A stretch of DNA of 64,000 nucleotides from Bacillus sp. AFS088145 (GCF_002564465.1 NZ_NUUX01000040.1:1-64000); one strand, 5' to 3'. Numbered from the stretch's first letter, positions 1 to 12,292 are shown. Numbers and translations are program-made. Notes: generated from the letters alone by a model not told the origin.

Positions 1-44
1 TTTCAAAGTTCATTTTGTCGTCCGTATCTCTTGGCGACTTCTAT

Positions 45-73
45 ATAATAACAAATCTAACAACCTTGGTCAA
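45..73 (-). promoter_or_regulatory. Promoter of an rRNA operon lying off the left edge
   Basis: Read on the minus strand, TTGACC (68-73) and TATTAT (45-50) are separated by exactly 17 bases, with a long A/T tract upstream that could act as an UP element. The sequence that follows to the window edge ends in TGAACTTTGAAA, which resembles the leader/boxA region in front of Bacillus 16S rRNA. In B. subtilis gyrA is followed by rrnO, so position and orientation fit. The rRNA itself is outside the window. Confidence 0.75.
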
Positions 74-490
74 TAGTTTTTATAATATAATTTCAAAAAA
101 AAATAAAACATTACACTTCATTAAAATTCCCTTCAACTCAAGCATTTATCCTCCTATCTAAATTAGTACATAATGGTGATATACTAATCAAAATCGTAAT
201 AATAAAACCATAATCTAATAGTAGAAAGTATTTTCGGTGCTTACTCCATTTAACCGGATTGTGTTGTAGTTAACTTAAAACATTAATAATGTATCATAAG
301 TGAAAATACCAACCAATTTGAATAGCCCAAAAATGATCTGATTAATGCTAATCTTCATTAAGGCGACGGCTATTTTGAAATCTATTTTTTGTTTTTTAAA
401 TTAGATGAACGCTCAAGCACTCATTTTGTATATGAAAGGATCAATACTTCTTCCACCCGATTCTCTATGATTAACACATCAGTATACAAT

Positions 491-523
491 AAAAAAAAGA
501 GAGAACATACTCGTTCCCTCTTT
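491..523 (-). terminator. Intrinsic terminator of gyrA
   Basis: On the minus strand a 9-bp stem (AGAGGGAAC paired with GTTCTCTCT, one G.T pair) with a 6-base loop is followed by a run of eight or more T. It starts 17 bases after the gyrA stop. Confidence 0.85.
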
Positions 524-539
524 ACTAGTCACTGCTATA

Positions 540-3050
540 TTATTCTTCTGTTGTTTCAATCTCATCTTCGTTTTCAAGAGTCGTTAATTCAGCTTCATTT
601 TCAGCTTCTTCATCAATTTCCTCTTCTTCTTTCGCAGCAATTGCTACAGTCGCAACATGACCTTCTTGATCAAGTTTTATTAATTTAACACCTTGGGTAA
701 CTCGACCTAAACGTGAAATTTGCTCAATTGGCATACGGATCATTACACCAGACTCAGTAATTAACATTAAATCTTGTTCGTCACTTACACATTTTAATGA
801 AATCATCTTACCGTTTTTATCTGTGACATTAAGCGTTTTTAAACCTTTACCACCACGGCTTTGAATTCGATATTCTTCCTGTGCAGTTCGCTTACCATAA
901 CCTAGTTCAGTAACAACAAGAATATCTAAGTGTTCTTCAACAACTTCCATTCCAACAACATAATCATCATCAGAAAGTGTAATTGCTTTAACACCCGTTG
1001 CCGTTCTTCCCATTGATCTAACATCATCTTCATTAAAACGAATCATCATACCTTTTGAAGTACCGACCACAATATCTTTTGTTCCGTCAGTTAGACGTAC
1101 TGATATTACGTCATCATCTTCTTTTAAATTTATTGCAATTAATCCGTTGGTACGAATGTTTGCAAAGGCAGATAAAGGTACACGTTTTGCTATTCCTTGT
1201 TTTGTTGTAAAGAATAAGTACCAATCCTCTAGAAATTCACTTACTGGAATAATAGCGTTAATATTTTCATCTCGGTCAATTTCTAGTAAGTTTACGATTG
1301 GTAATCCTTTAGCTGTACGACTATACTCTGGAATCTCGTAACCTTTTGAACGGTATACTTTTCCCTTATTCGTAAAGAATAAAATTGTATCATGTGTTGA
1401 AGGGGTTAGTAAGTGTTCTAAGAAGTCGTCATTATTAGTACCCATTCCTTGAATACCACGTCCACCTCTACGTTGAGATCGGTAAGTAGAAACTGGAAGA
1501 CGTTTAATATATCCATTATGAGTTAAACTTACAATGATATTCTCCACTGGTATTAAGTCTTCATCTTCAATGATTTCAACTCCACCAGGAACAATTGCTG
1601 TTCTTCGTTTATCATTATACTGCTCTTTTAGCTGAGTTAATTCTTCTCGAATAATTTCAAGAACTCTTTCCTCATCCGCAAGAATTGCTCTTAATTCTGC
1701 AATCAACTTGATTAACTCTTGGTATTCTTCTTCGATTTTTTCGCGCTCTAATCCAGTTAAACGTTGTAACCTCATATCTAAAATTGCTTGAGCTTGCTTT
1801 TCAGATAAATTAAATGTTTCCATTAAGCCGTTTTTAGCGATTTCTCCTGTTTGAGAAGCTCTAATTAAGCTAATTACAGCATCTAAATGGTCTAAAGCAA
1901 CCTTCAAACCTTCTAAAATGTGTGCACGCGCTTCTGCTTTTTCTAACTCAAACCGTGTTCTGCGTTTAATAACAATAATTTGATGGTCTAAATAGTGTTT
2001 TAAACAGCTTTTTAGAGATAAAACTTTTGGTTCACCATTTACAAGTGCTAATAAATTAATACCAAAACTTGTTTGAAGAGCAGTTTGTTTATATAGATTA
2101 TTTAAAAGTACATTTGCGTTCGCGTCTCTTCTAACTTCAATGACAATACGCATACCATTTCGATCAGATTCATCGCGTAAATCAGTAATACCTTCTATTT
2201 TCTTATCTCGAACTAGTTCAGCAATTCGTTCAACAAGCTTAGCTTTATTTACTTGATAAGGTAACTCTGTAACAATAATTGTTTGTCTACCATTTGCTTT
2301 TTCTTCAATTTCAACTTTTGCCCTAATAACAATAGAGCCTTTACCAGTTTCATAGGCCTTACGGATACCACTTTTACCTAGAATCATACCCGATGTAGGA
2401 AAATCTGGTCCTTGAATATATTCCATTAATTCTTGAGTAGTGATTTCTGGTTCTTTACTTAATGCAAGAACACCATCAATTACTTCACCTAATTGGTGCG
2501 GAGGAATATTCGTTGCCATACCAACCGCTATTCCCGTTGCTCCGTTTACTAACAAGTTAGGGAAACGTGCAGGAAGAACGATTGGCTCTCTTTCTGAACC
2601 ATCATAGTTATCTTGGAAATCAATCGTGTTTTTATTAATATCACGAATCAATTCCATCGAAATTTTAGACATCCTAGCCTCTGTATAACGCATCGCCGCC
2701 GCCGCGTCACCATCAACTGATCCAAAATTTCCATGGCCATCTACTAACATATATCTGAAGTTAAAGTCCTGAGCCATACGTACCATTGTTTCATATACAG
2801 CAGAGTCACCATGTGGGTGATACTTACCGATTACTTCACCAACGATACGCGCTGACTTTTTATAAGCTTTATCAGCTGTCATACCTAAATCATTCATTGC
2901 ATATAAAATTCTTCTATGAACTGGCTTAAGGCCGTCTCGTACATCTGGTAACGCTCGAGAAACAATTACACTCATTGCATAATCTAGGAAGGAATTACGC
3001 ATTTCATGACTTATATTTATTTCTTTAATTTGTTGATTTTCACTCAACAT
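540..3050 (-). CDS. gyrA: DNA gyrase subunit A
   Basis: Breakage-reunion subunit of the A2B2 gyrase that introduces negative supercoils using ATP hydrolysed by GyrB. The 836-residue product has the winged-helix domain with active-site Tyr122 (in AMRYTEAR). The quinolone-determining region carries Ser83 and Glu87, the usual susceptible-type residues of Bacilli. The GyrA box QRRGGRG near residue 525 opens the DNA-wrapping C-terminal domain, and the tail is strongly acidic. The ATG at 3050 is preferred over a GTG two codons upstream, because that GTG overlaps the GGGAGGTG Shine-Dalgarno. It lies 66 bases after gyrB, in the usual gyrBA order, and ends at a clear terminator. Confidence 0.98.
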   Translation of the reverse strand: MLSENQQIKEINISHEMRNSFLDYAMSVIVSRALPDVRDGLKPVHRRILYAMNDLGMTADKAYKKSARIVGEVIGKYHPHGDSAVYETMVRMAQDFNFRYMLVDGHGNFGSVDGDAAAAMRYTEARMSKISMELIRDINKNTIDFQDNYDGSEREPIVLPARFPNLLVNGATGIAVGMATNIPPHQLGEVIDGVLALSKEPEITTQELMEYIQGPDFPTSGMILGKSGIRKAYETGKGSIVIRAKVEIEEKANGRQTIIVTELPYQVNKAKLVERIAELVRDKKIEGITDLRDESDRNGMRIVIEVRRDANANVLLNNLYKQTALQTSFGINLLALVNGEPKVLSLKSCLKHYLDHQIIVIKRRTRFELEKAEARAHILEGLKVALDHLDAVISLIRASQTGEIAKNGLMETFNLSEKQAQAILDMRLQRLTGLEREKIEEEYQELIKLIAELRAILADEERVLEIIREELTQLKEQYNDKRRTAIVPGGVEIIEDEDLIPVENIIVSLTHNGYIKRLPVSTYRSQRRGGRGIQGMGTNNDDFLEHLLTPSTHDTILFFTNKGKVYRSKGYEIPEYSRTAKGLPIVNLLEIDRDENINAIIPVSEFLEDWYLFFTTKQGIAKRVPLSAFANIRTNGLIAINLKEDDDVISVRLTDGTKDIVVGTSKGMMIRFNEDDVRSMGRTATGVKAITLSDDDYVVGMEVVEEHLDILVVTELGYGKRTAQEEYRIQSRGGKGLKTLNVTDKNGKMISLKCVSDEQDLMLITESGVMIRMPIEQISRLGRVTQGVKLIKLDQEGHVATVAIAAKEEEEIDEEAENEAELTTLENEDEIETTEE

Positions 3051-3116
3051 CGGCACCTCCCTTTAGTTTCCGTATCTACCTGAGAAAAGGAGCATATAGC
3101 TCCTTACAAATACTTG

Positions 3117-5048
<1,932 letters not shown>

Positions 5049-5134
5049 TCACCTACTTTTTTTATTTTACATAAAAGAATTAGTAAATTTCAGCTATGCT
5101 TATTAGGCGGCGTAGTAGAAATTTCATAAGTTAT

Positions 5135-6256
5135 TTATCGAGAAGTACTTATAATTGTTCCATGTGAAACATTTATAATATTAGCTTGTTTTATTGTTTC
5201 GTGCTGAATTCCGTCGACACTTGTTGTTGTGACAAAAGTCTGTACTTTATTTTGAATTGCATTTAATAAATGTGTTTGACGATAGTCATCTAGCTCTGAA
5301 AGAACATCATCTAATAAAAGTATAGGATATTCTCCAACTTCCTCTTTAATCAGTTCAATTTCTGCTAGTTTTAATGAAAGAGCTGTTGTCCGCTGCTGTC
5401 CTTGCGATCCAAAAGTTTGAACGTTTTTGTCATTTACCATAAAAACCAAATCATCTCTATGCGGACCAAGCAATGTAGTACCTCTTGATACTTCACGTTC
5501 TTTTTCAGCTTCAAAAAGTTTTATGTACTCATCTTCCATTTTCGTCAAATCTGTTAAATCTGATACATTAATGCTTGGTTTATATATAATTTCTAGTTTT
5601 TCGGTCTCTCTAGAAATTTGACTATGAATAGGCGATGCCCAATCCTGTAGTAATTTGATGAACGAAATTCGTTTTTCGATTATTTTTACGGCATGTTTTA
5701 CAAGCTGAGATGTTAGGACTTCAAGCATTAAATAGTTCCGATCTCGGCTAGTTTGTAATGTTTTTAGTAGTGAATTTCGCTGTTGGAGGATTCTTAGGTA
5801 CTGACTCAGTTCATGTAGGTAAACAGGCGAAACTTGTCCTAGTTCCATATCTAGGAATTTACGACGCACTTGCGGACTACCTTTTACTAAATGTAAATCT
5901 TCCGGTGCAAACATAACGACATTCATCACGCCTATATATTGACTTAACTTCATCTGTTCAAGATGGTTCAGCTTTGCTTTCTTACCTTTCTTTGAGAGGA
6001 TTAGCTGTAGTGTTACTTGCTGATTTTTTTTCTGTAACGTACCCTTTATTGTACCATATTCTTCATCCCAACGTATCATTTCTTTGTCATTGCTTGTTCG
6101 ATGAGACTTTGTTAAAGCTAGCACATAAATGGATTCCATTAAATTTGTTTTACCTTGAGCATTCTCACCAATAATGACATTAACATTATTTTGAAAATTT
6201 AATTCAAGTTTTTCATAATTACGATATTGTTTTAGTTGTAAATCTTTAATATACAA
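5135..6256 (-). CDS. recF: DNA replication and repair protein RecF
   Basis: SMC-like ATPase that acts with RecO and RecR to load RecA at single-strand gaps. The 373-residue product has a Walker A GENAQGKT near residue 31, an ABC-type signature GSQGQQRT, and a Walker B/D-loop [11 protein letters not shown] near the C terminus. Start is TTG at 6256, seven bases after GGGGG; no better start is in frame. It follows yaaA by 17 bases in the dnaA-dnaN-yaaA-recF-gyrBA order. The last codons overlap a near-match to parS. Confidence 0.97.
   Translation of the reverse strand: MYIKDLQLKQYRNYEKLELNFQNNVNVIIGENAQGKTNLMESIYVLALTKSHRTSNDKEMIRWDEEYGTIKGTLQKKNQQVTLQLILSKKGKKAKLNHLEQMKLSQYIGVMNVVMFAPEDLHLVKGSPQVRRKFLDMELGQVSPVYLHELSQYLRILQQRNSLLKTLQTSRDRNYLMLEVLTSQLVKHAVKIIEKRISFIKLLQDWASPIHSQISRETEKLEIIYKPSINVSDLTDLTKMEDEYIKLFEAEKEREVSRGTTLLGPHRDDLVFMVNDKNVQTFGSQGQQRTTALSLKLAEIELIKEEVGEYPILLLDDVLSELDDYRQTHLLNAIQNKVQTFVTTTSVDGIQHETIKQANIINVSHGTIISTSR
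5156..5171. other. parS-like site, one mismatch, inside recF
   Basis: TGTTCCATGTGAAACA matches the ParB site TGTTNCACGTGAAACA except for T instead of C in the central CACGTG, which also breaks the palindrome. It lies within the 3' end of recF, on the other side of oriC from the three exact sites. Weak binding or chance are both possible. Confidence 0.45.
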
Positions 6257-6273
6257 TGGGATTCCCCCAAAAC

Positions 6274-6492
6274 TTATGAAGTTATAATATACGAACCTTT
6301 TCCAGTTATAGAAATTGTATCATTTAACACTAATTTTTTTCCTCTTCTGTTCTCAGGTTCATTGTTCACAAAGATTTCATGCTCAGATAGAAACCATTTA
6401 GCCATTCCGCCTGTATCAATTACACCCGCAAGCTTTAAAAATTGACCTAATGTAATATAATCTGTATTTATTTTAACTTTTTCTGTTTTCAT
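6274..6492 (-). CDS. yaaA: S4-domain RNA-binding protein YaaA
   Basis: Small basic protein (72 residues) of the S4-like family found between dnaN and recF in Bacilli. The S4 signature is visible as [23 protein letters not shown] followed in part by [13 protein letters not shown]. In B. subtilis the orthologue is linked to ribosome assembly, so an rRNA-related role is inferred from family knowledge rather than from the neighbourhood. The Shine-Dalgarno GAGGGTGA is eight bases before ATG 6492. It is likely cotranscribed with recF. Confidence 0.93.
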   Translation of the reverse strand: MKTEKVKINTDYITLGQFLKLAGVIDTGGMAKWFLSEHEIFVNNEPENRRGKKLVLNDTISITGKGSYIITS

Positions 6493-6582
6493 TTTTTATC
6501 ACCCTCATTTATCCATTCCTTAATTGTACTAAACTTCTGTAAGAAAAAAAACACTTAACCCTTATTTTGTCTATTAACTACA

Positions 6583-6690
6583 AAAAGACTGACCTAAATG
6601 TACTTTGCACTCCCCAAACAAATTTGTAGAATAAATTTATTATTCATTCTACTCGTTGGAGATTGCTAGTACATTCTATTAGGTCAGCCC
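6583..6690 (-). terminator. Large folded terminator or attenuator between dnaN and yaaA
   Basis: On the minus strand the arms CTGACCTAAtagaATGTACT (6668-6687) and AGTACATTTAGGTCAG (6589-6604) pair, and the interior can form further stems (GTAGAAT/ATTCTAC and CTCC/GGAG). The outer stem is followed by TCTTTTTG. It follows the dnaN stop by about 20 bases and would separate dnaN from yaaA-recF-gyrBA. Confidence 0.6.
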
Positions 6691-6710
6691 CTTTCGATAG
6701 AATTTACTAA

Positions 6711-7856
6711 CTAGTATGTGCGAACTGGTAAAATTAATTGCAATGTTCTTGAATCATTTACAGTACGAATTAAAAATGGTCTCATAGCCCCTGTAAATTG
6801 AATATAAATTTCTGGGCTTTCAATTGCTTTTAATGCATCCATAACATACTTCGCACTAAAAGAGATTTTTAATTCTTCACCTTTAATATCCTCGCATACA
6901 ATTTCGTCTACTACTTTACCGATTTCAGGAGAATAAGAAGAAACATTGACCACTGAGTTACCAACTGTTTCTAAGTGGACAACATTATTTCTTCCTTCCC
7001 TTGCTAATAAAGAAGCACGATCAATAGCTTGTAAGAATTCTTTCGTCATTACAGTTAGTTCCGTTTTACTTTCACTTGGAATTAACTTTGATGTATCAGG
7101 ATAATTACCTTCTAATAATCGAGTAAAGAACAATAGATGTTTAGTTTTAAATAAAGCTTGATGTTCTGTTAAGACGATTTCAACTTTTTCATCATTGTCA
7201 TCTAGAATTTTACTTAATTCATTTAGACTTTTCCCAGGAATTACTACACTAGATTTAAATTCACTTGTTGTAGAATTTTCGTCAATTTTAGCTTGTCTTA
7301 AAGCTAGTCGATGGCTATCTGTTGCTATACATGTTAAATCACCATTTTCGATCTTCCAGTTTACACCGGTTAAAATTGGTCTAGTTTCTGAAGTTGATAC
7401 TGCAAACACAGTTTGACGAATCATAAATTTTAATAAATCTGCAGAAATAGAAATTGTTTCATGTTCTTCAATTTGAGGAAGTAGTGGATATTCCTCAGAG
7501 TCAAAACCATTTAAGCTAAATTCAGTTTTTCCAGCTCTTATTGTAGTTACATAATTATTATCAGATTCTAATTCGACAAAATCTGAAGGCAATTTTTTTA
7601 CAATATCACTAAAATATCGAGCATTTAATACAATGCTTCCAGATCGCTTTACATCAACTAGTTGTTGATCATCTAATACGGTTGGTAAATACGATTCTAT
7701 TGATATATCTGAATCACTACCTGTGAAAGTTAGACCTTCACTTGTAACGACTAATTTAATTCCAGTTAAGATTGGAATAGTTGTTCTTGATGAAACAGCT
7801 CTCATAACTTCTTGTACAGCTTTAACAAGATGATCTTTTTGTACAGTAAATTTCAT
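6711..7856 (-). CDS. dnaN: DNA polymerase III beta sliding clamp
   Basis: Ring-forming processivity clamp of the replicative polymerase, also a hub for mismatch repair and other clamp-binding proteins. The 381-residue product spans the three clamp repeats from MKFTVQKDHL to the typical C terminus LILPVRTY, next to the hydrophobic cleft that binds client peptides. AAGGAG lies eight bases before ATG 7856. It sits downstream of dnaA across the unwinding region, so its transcripts pass through oriC. Confidence 0.98.
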   Translation of the reverse strand: MKFTVQKDHLVKAVQEVMRAVSSRTTIPILTGIKLVVTSEGLTFTGSDSDISIESYLPTVLDDQQLVDVKRSGSIVLNARYFSDIVKKLPSDFVELESDNNYVTTIRAGKTEFSLNGFDSEEYPLLPQIEEHETISISADLLKFMIRQTVFAVSTSETRPILTGVNWKIENGDLTCIATDSHRLALRQAKIDENSTTSEFKSSVVIPGKSLNELSKILDDNDEKVEIVLTEHQALFKTKHLLFFTRLLEGNYPDTSKLIPSESKTELTVMTKEFLQAIDRASLLAREGRNNVVHLETVGNSVVNVSSYSPEIGKVVDEIVCEDIKGEELKISFSAKYVMDALKAIESPEIYIQFTGAMRPFLIRTVNDSRTLQLILPVRTY

Positions 7857-7879
7857 TGTTTGTACTCCTTATATAATTT

Positions 7880-8001
7880 ATAAAATAATATAGTAATAGT
7901 AGTAGGGCCTGTGGATTTGTGGATAACTATATTTTAGTAAAGAAAAATAAGTCTATCAACATGTGGATAGACTGTGTAAAAAAGATAGAAAGTTATGCAC
8001 A
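7880..8001. other. oriC, dnaA-dnaN part: unwinding element with DnaA trios
   Basis: Reading rightward: an AT-rich tract, then trinucleotides TAG-TAA-TAG-TAG-TAG (7891-7905), then GGCC, then overlapping DnaA boxes TGTGGATTT (7910-7918) and TGTGGATAA (7918-7926). This matches the basal unwinding module described for Bacillus, in which DnaA trios (3'-GAT-5') are filled from boxes across a GC spacer. Further boxes are TGTGGATAG (7962-7970) and TTATGCACA (7993-8001). Initial melting is expected in the AT-rich stretch left of the trios. Confidence 0.88.
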
Positions 8002-8012
8002 GGTAAATAACT

Positions 8013-9359
8013 CTACTGATTTAATTTTTCATTGATTTCTTTAATTTGAGATTGCAACTGTGAGTCAGTTTCAACTAATTTTGAAATTTTTTCATGCGCA
8101 TGAATAACTGTTGTATGATCTCGGCCTCCAAACTCTTCTCCTATTTTTGGTAAAGAATGGTCTGTAAGCTCTCTTGAAAGATACATTGCAATCTGTCTTG
8201 GGAAGGCTACAGATTTTGTGCGTTTCTTTGCTTTAAAATCCTCTAATTTAATACTAAAAAATTCTCCAACTGTTCGTTGAATGTCATGTATTGATACTAT
8301 TTTAGGCTTCGTCGCTGTAATTAAATTCTTTAAGGCTTCAGCGGCCACACTAGCGTTTATATCCTTGTTAATTAATGATGAATAAGCGACTACACGAATA
8401 AGAGCTCCTTCTAATTCACGTATATTCGTATCAATTTGATTTGCAATATATAACATTACCTCATTTGGAATATCTAACCCCTCAGCCTTAGCTTTTTTAC
8501 GTAAAATCGCAATCCTTGTTTCTAAATCTGGTGGTGTGATATCCGTAATAAGGCCCCATTCAAATCGTGAGCGAAGTCGATCTTCTAATGTAGGAATTTC
8601 TTTAGGTGGTCGGTCACTTGAGATAATGATTTGTTTACTTTCTTCATGAAGAGTATTAAAAGTATGGAAAAATTCCTCTTGCGTTTGTTCTTTTCCAGCT
8701 AAGAACTGAATATCATCTATAAGTAGTACGTCTACATTACGGTACTTATTTCTAAATTCAATTGCTTTATTATCACGAATTGAATTAATGAACTCATTTG
8801 TAAATTTTTCTGATGATAAATAAACGACTTTGGCATTTGGATTATGCTCAAGTACATAGTGTCCAATTGCGTGCATTAAGTGGGTTTTTCCTAACCCAAC
8901 GCCCCCATATATAAATAATGGGTTATAGGCTTTTGCAGGCGCCTCAGCAACCGCTAATGATGCTGCATGGGCAAAACGGTTACCTGAACCAATTACGAAA
9001 GTATCAAAAGTATATTTAGGGTTTAACATACTTTGATTGAACTCTACTGGTTCCTCAAATTTTACTTTGGCTTTAACGGCCGGTATATTCATCTCTATTT
9101 CTTCTACATGATTTTGAGGAAGGATAAATTTAATTTCTAATTCCGCTCCAGTTATTTCTAAAACTGTATCCATTATCAATGATGAATACTTTGACTCAAG
9201 CCAATCACGGGCGAATTCATTTGGGGCAATAATTGTTAAAGTATCATTCTTTAAAGAAAATGCCTTTGTTGATTTTAGCCATGTTTCAAAGCTTGGTTTA
9301 CTAATTTTTTTTTCTATTTCTGCTAGAACCCTGGACCACAGATCCCCTATATTCTCCAA
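8013..9359 (-). CDS. dnaA: Chromosomal replication initiator DnaA
   Basis: AAA+ protein that binds DnaA boxes and unwinds oriC. The 448-residue product has N-terminal domain I (residues 1-80), a variable linker, Walker A GGVGLGKT at 152-159, Walker [10 protein letters not shown], the arginine-rich sensor region [12 protein letters not shown], and the DNA-binding signature [16 protein letters not shown] in domain IV. Start is TTG at 9359, nine bases after AAGGAGG. Boxes on both flanks allow autoregulation and origin firing. Confidence 0.98.
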   Translation of the reverse strand: MENIGDLWSRVLAEIEKKISKPSFETWLKSTKAFSLKNDTLTIIAPNEFARDWLESKYSSLIMDTVLEITGAELEIKFILPQNHVEEIEMNIPAVKAKVKFEEPVEFNQSMLNPKYTFDTFVIGSGNRFAHAASLAVAEAPAKAYNPLFIYGGVGLGKTHLMHAIGHYVLEHNPNAKVVYLSSEKFTNEFINSIRDNKAIEFRNKYRNVDVLLIDDIQFLAGKEQTQEEFFHTFNTLHEESKQIIISSDRPPKEIPTLEDRLRSRFEWGLITDITPPDLETRIAILRKKAKAEGLDIPNEVMLYIANQIDTNIRELEGALIRVVAYSSLINKDINASVAAEALKNLITATKPKIVSIHDIQRTVGEFFSIKLEDFKAKKRTKSVAFPRQIAMYLSRELTDHSLPKIGEEFGGRDHTTVIHAHEKISKLVETDSQLQSQIKEINEKLNQ

Positions 9360-10104
9360 ACAGTAATCCCTCCTTACAAAGCTTGTTCAACTTTTGTACA
9401 AGCACATAAATTAAGTATTTATTTTTATTCATGTCTTTGAATATGTGTTATTTTATAAAACTGCAAAAATCCACTTTATTTGACAGTATTCACCCATGTG
9501 GATAACTTAAAAATGGTACAAGTGTAAAACCTGTCCACAAGTTATTAACATCTGTGGACAAATAAAAATAATAAACGACTTGTCCAAAGTGGAAAACAAA
9601 TTAATAATATCAAAAATCTTTAGCTATTTCAATGAGTAGTTAATGTTATCCACATGCTAATCCACTTGTTTAAAAAAATTGTCCACAGAAAAAGAACTTG
9701 TGTAAAAGTTGTCAGTAACTGCTGTGGGTAAAAAATATGTAGAAAAATATTATCCACAGAGCACTTAACAATTTTAAGAAAAGGGGAAGTCATAGTTTTT
9801 TGTAGATTTTTTTATTCACTTAAAAGTGCGTTTAAAAAATCTTTCGACACCATATTTTTGCTCGGATTAATCGTTTATAAATTTGTTGGAGGGAAATGAT
9901 AGGAGTAAATCGCATTTCTTTTATTAAATTGAGTGACTTTCTTTTTATTTATTTCTGACTAAAACTCGCTGGATCAACCATTCTTCACAAATTGGAAATA
10001 ATTATTCATCATGATTTAACATCTTACATTGACATTAATAGTAGTTATTCTTTATAATTTATAGGACTGTCTATTACAGTAATTCCTCAGGGAGGTGTCA
10101 TATA
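9360..10104. other. oriC, rpmH-dnaA part: DnaA-box cluster
   Basis: Three exact TTATCCACA boxes are present at 9497-9505 (minus), 9646-9654 (plus) and 9750-9758 (plus). One-mismatch boxes lie at 9553-9561, 9679-9687 and 9723-9731. This corresponds to the incA/incB side of the B. subtilis origin. The stretch from 9760 to about 10020 has no boxes and no confident gene; a 20-codon reading frame at 9896-9958 is discussed under findings. Confidence 0.9.
10029..10058 (+). promoter_or_regulatory. Promoter of rpmH
   Basis: TTGACA (10029-10034) and TATAAT (10053-10058) are both perfect hexamers with an 18-base spacer, about 45 bases upstream of the rpmH start. This is a strong sigma-A promoter. Confidence 0.88.
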
Positions 10105-10239
10105 ATGAAAAGAACATTTCAACCAAACAAACGTAAACGCAGCAAAGTACATGGTTTCCGTAGCCGTATGAGCACTGCAAATGGACGTAAAGTTCTAGCA
10201 GCTCGTCGTCGTAAAGGAAGAAAAGTATTATCTGCGTAG
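10105..10239 (+). CDS. rpmH: Ribosomal protein bL34
   Basis: 44-residue, very basic protein of the large ribosomal subunit, beginning [19 protein letters not shown] and ending in the usual GRKVLSA. Length and sequence are typical for the family. The Shine-Dalgarno GGGAGGTG lies before the ATG. It has its own strong promoter and is followed at once by an intrinsic terminator. It diverges from dnaA across oriC, the classical bacterial arrangement. Confidence 0.98.
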   Translation: MKRTFQPNKRKRSKVHGFRSRMSTANGRKVLAARRRKGRKVLSA

Positions 10240-10264
10240 GCCACTGTCAACAGTGGTCTTTTTC
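10240..10264 (+). terminator. Terminator after rpmH
   Basis: CCACTG-TCAA-CAGTGG hairpin followed by TCTTTTT immediately after the rpmH stop. Confidence 0.85.
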
Positions 10265-10273
10265 ACTAATAAG

Positions 10274-10330
10274 AAGGCCTTTTTTGCTTTTATGTCACAA
10301 TTTGTAAGTAAAAAAGGCCTCATTTTTTTT
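10274..10330 (+). terminator. Second terminator between rpmH and rnpA
   Basis: Inverted repeat AAGGCCTTTTTT/AAAAAAGGCCT around a loop of roughly 20 bases, followed by CATTTTTTTT. Together with the preceding hairpin it should strongly limit read-through from rpmH into rnpA. Confidence 0.7.
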
Positions 10331-10380
10331 AAAAAAATTGTTATGATAATTGAAGGAATCATTTGAGGTGTCAGTAGAAC

Positions 10381-10761
10381 ATGAACAAGAAAAACAGAAT
10401 AAAAAAGAATGCAGATTTTAGTCGCGTTTTTCAAAAGGGATCGTCAACTGCAAATCGACAATTTGTAATCTATACATTAAAAAAAGAAGATCAAAAGCAA
10501 TTTCGAATAGGATTATCTGTTAGTAAGAAGTTAGGTAATGCTGTAGAGAGAAATCATATTAAGCGGTATATAAGACAAGCTCTTACTGAATTAAGTGATG
10601 ATCTTCGTGTGAATATGGATTTTGTTGTGATCGCAAGAAAGCCCTGTACTGAACTACCTTTTAATGAATTTAAAAAAAGTTTAATTCATGTGTTGAAAAG
10701 GGCGGAAGCGCTTAAAATACGTGATTCAAAACATAAATTAGATAAAAATCAAATTAAGTAA
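10381..10761 (+). CDS. rnpA: Ribonuclease P protein component
   Basis: Small basic protein that assists the RNase P RNA in 5' maturation of tRNA precursors. The 126-residue product starts [13 protein letters not shown] and contains the family signature around [19 protein letters not shown]. The ATG at 10381 has TGAGGTG ten bases upstream. Two hairpins separate it from rpmH, so at least part of its transcription probably starts in the preceding 60 bases. yidC follows after 39 bases. Confidence 0.96.
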   Translation: MNKKNRIKKNADFSRVFQKGSSTANRQFVIYTLKKEDQKQFRIGLSVSKKLGNAVERNHIKRYIRQALTELSDDLRVNMDFVVIARKPCTELPFNEFKKSLIHVLKRAEALKIRDSKHKLDKNQIK

Positions 10762-10800
10762 TTACATATTTAAATGTAACTTCTTAAAGGAGGAACTAGT

Positions 10801-11586
10801 TTGAAGACTAAGAAGTACCAATTGCTAGTTACAGTTCTTTTATTAGTAGTCGTGTTAGCTGGGTGTTCGCAAACAAACCAACCGATTACATCTGAAAGTA
10901 CGGGGATTTGGAATGAGTATTTCGTTTATCCACTATCATGGTTAATCACAGCTGTGTCTAAAATTTTTGGTGGAAGTTATGGAATGTCGATTATCGTCGT
11001 AACACTTTTAATCCGTTTAGCTTTACTACCGTTAATGATTAAACAAATTAAAAGTACGAAAGCGATGCAATCAATCCAGCCTGAAATGGCCAAACTTAAA
11101 GAAAAATATTCTTCTAAGGATCAAAAAACTGTCCAAAAATTAAATGAAGAAACAATGAAGTTGTACCAACAACATGGTGTAAACCCACTTTCTGGTTGTT
11201 TACCAATTTTTATTCAAATGCCAATTTTAATTGCTTTCTATCATGCGATTATGAGAACAATGGAAATTAAAGCACATGACTTCTTATGGTTCCAATTAGG
11301 ACATCCGGATCCAATTTATGCTTTACCAATCATCGCTGGTATTACAACTTTCATACAACAAAAAGTATCGATGAGTACTGGTTCAATGACTGGACCTGCT
11401 GCTCAACAAATGAAAATCATGCTTTATGTTATGCCAATCATGATTTTAATATTTGCTGTTAGACTTCCATCTGCTTTAGCTTTATATTGGGTAGTTGGTA
11501 ATACATTTATGATTCTTCAAACATTATTTGTTAATAGAGGTAATACTACCGTTAAAAATAACAATGTAGGAGGGGCTAGTAAGTGA
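10801..11586 (+). CDS. yidC: Membrane protein insertase YidC/SpoIIIJ
   Basis: YidC/Oxa1-family insertase that places proteins in the cytoplasmic membrane with or without SecYEG; the B. subtilis copy at this locus, SpoIIIJ, is also needed for forespore sigma-G activation. The 261-residue lipoprotein precursor has a signal sequence with lipobox LAGC. A first long membrane segment lies around residues 58-80, a positively charged cytoplasmic loop follows, and the segments [21 protein letters not shown] and YVMPIMILI come after it. Start is TTG at 10801 behind AAAGGAGG. It overlaps jag by 4 bases. Confidence 0.96.
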   Translation: MKTKKYQLLVTVLLLVVVLAGCSQTNQPITSESTGIWNEYFVYPLSWLITAVSKIFGGSYGMSIIVVTLLIRLALLPLMIKQIKSTKAMQSIQPEMAKLKEKYSSKDQKTVQKLNEETMKLYQQHGVNPLSGCLPIFIQMPILIAFYHAIMRTMEIKAHDFLWFQLGHPDPIYALPIIAGITTFIQQKVSMSTGSMTGPAAQQMKIMLYVMPIMILIFAVRLPSALALYWVVGNTFMILQTLFVNRGNTTVKNNNVGGASK

Positions 11587-12221
11587 GAGAAGTAACTGCT
11601 ACTGGTCAAACAATCGAACAAGCAGTTCAAATAGCACTTCAGCAACTTAGTTCAACAGAAGAAGACGTAGAAATTACAGTAATCGAAGACGGCAAAAAAG
11701 GATTTTTAGGATTTGGTGCTAAACCTGCTAAAGTATTAGTTGTTAAAAAGAAGACTTTAATCGAAAAAGCATACGACTACCTTTTAAATATTGTTAAAAG
11801 TCTTGATGAAACTGTAGATGTAAATTTCGAATTGCAAGGAACTAAAGAACAAACCTTCTTATTTACAGTAAAGGGTGATAAGGTTGCCCTTATTATTGGA
11901 AAAAGAGGTAATACTTTAAATGCTCTTCAATTCTTAGTTCAAACATTTGTAAATCGTCATTCAAAACAATTGGTTCATGTTGTCGTTGACGCAGAGAATT
12001 ATCGATTAAAACGTAAGGAATCGCTAGAAATTCTTGCAAAAAAGACTGCTAAAACAGTTTTAAAAACAAGAAAGGCGATCTCTTTAGAGCCAATGCCTTC
12101 TTTCGAAAGAAAAATTATACATCATATACTGACAGATATGCCGAATATCTCTACAAAGTCTGTAGGCCAAGATCCGCATCGTCAATTAGTTATAGATTTA
12201 AAGAAACCAATTAAGGGATAA
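11583..12221 (+). CDS. jag: RNA-binding protein Jag/KhpB
   Basis: 212-residue protein with an N-terminal Jag domain (residues 1-50, GTG start [15 protein letters not shown]), a central KH domain with [13 protein letters not shown], and a C-terminal R3H domain. Family members bind RNA with KhpA and affect cell elongation and division in Firmicutes. Translational coupling with yidC is shown by the 4-base overlap. The gene ends inside the upstream arm of its own terminator. Confidence 0.95.
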   Translation: MREVTATGQTIEQAVQIALQQLSSTEEDVEITVIEDGKKGFLGFGAKPAKVLVVKKKTLIEKAYDYLLNIVKSLDETVDVNFELQGTKEQTFLFTVKGDKVALIIGKRGNTLNALQFLVQTFVNRHSKQLVHVVVDAENYRLKRKESLEILAKKTAKTVLKTRKAISLEPMPSFERKIIHHILTDMPNISTKSVGQDPHRQLVIDLKKPIKG

Positions 12222-12240
12222 GCCTTAATTGGTTTTTTAA
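12204..12240 (+). terminator. Terminator of the rnpA-yidC-jag unit
   Basis: 13-bp stem AAACCAATTAAGG/CCTTAATTGGTTT with a short loop and T run. The left arm is the last codons of jag. Confidence 0.85.
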
Positions 12241-12264
12241 TGTTCTTCATTCAAGTCATTTAAG

Positions 12265-12292
12265 TTTACTTGTACTTTCGTACGGTTATAAT
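12265..12292 (+). promoter_or_regulatory. Likely promoter of mnmE
   Basis: TTTACT (12265-12270), 16-base spacer, TATAAT (12287-12292), about 95 bases before the mnmE start and after the jag terminator. Confidence 0.5.

Larger units (their letters stand above)
1..539. other. gyrA-rrn intergenic region
   Basis: AT-rich spacer with no convincing long gene. It holds the gyrA terminator at its right end and an rRNA-type promoter at its left end. Between them is a perfect 7-bp inverted repeat (162-168/182-188) and a possible 21-codon minus-strand reading frame at 80-145. Reading frames that run rightward into gyrA are antisense shadows. Confidence 0.6.

Noticed and set aside
389-688. 99-codon plus-strand frame at the gyrA 3' end
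   Set aside because: Most of it is antisense to gyrA and its terminator, has no ribosome site and is low complexity.
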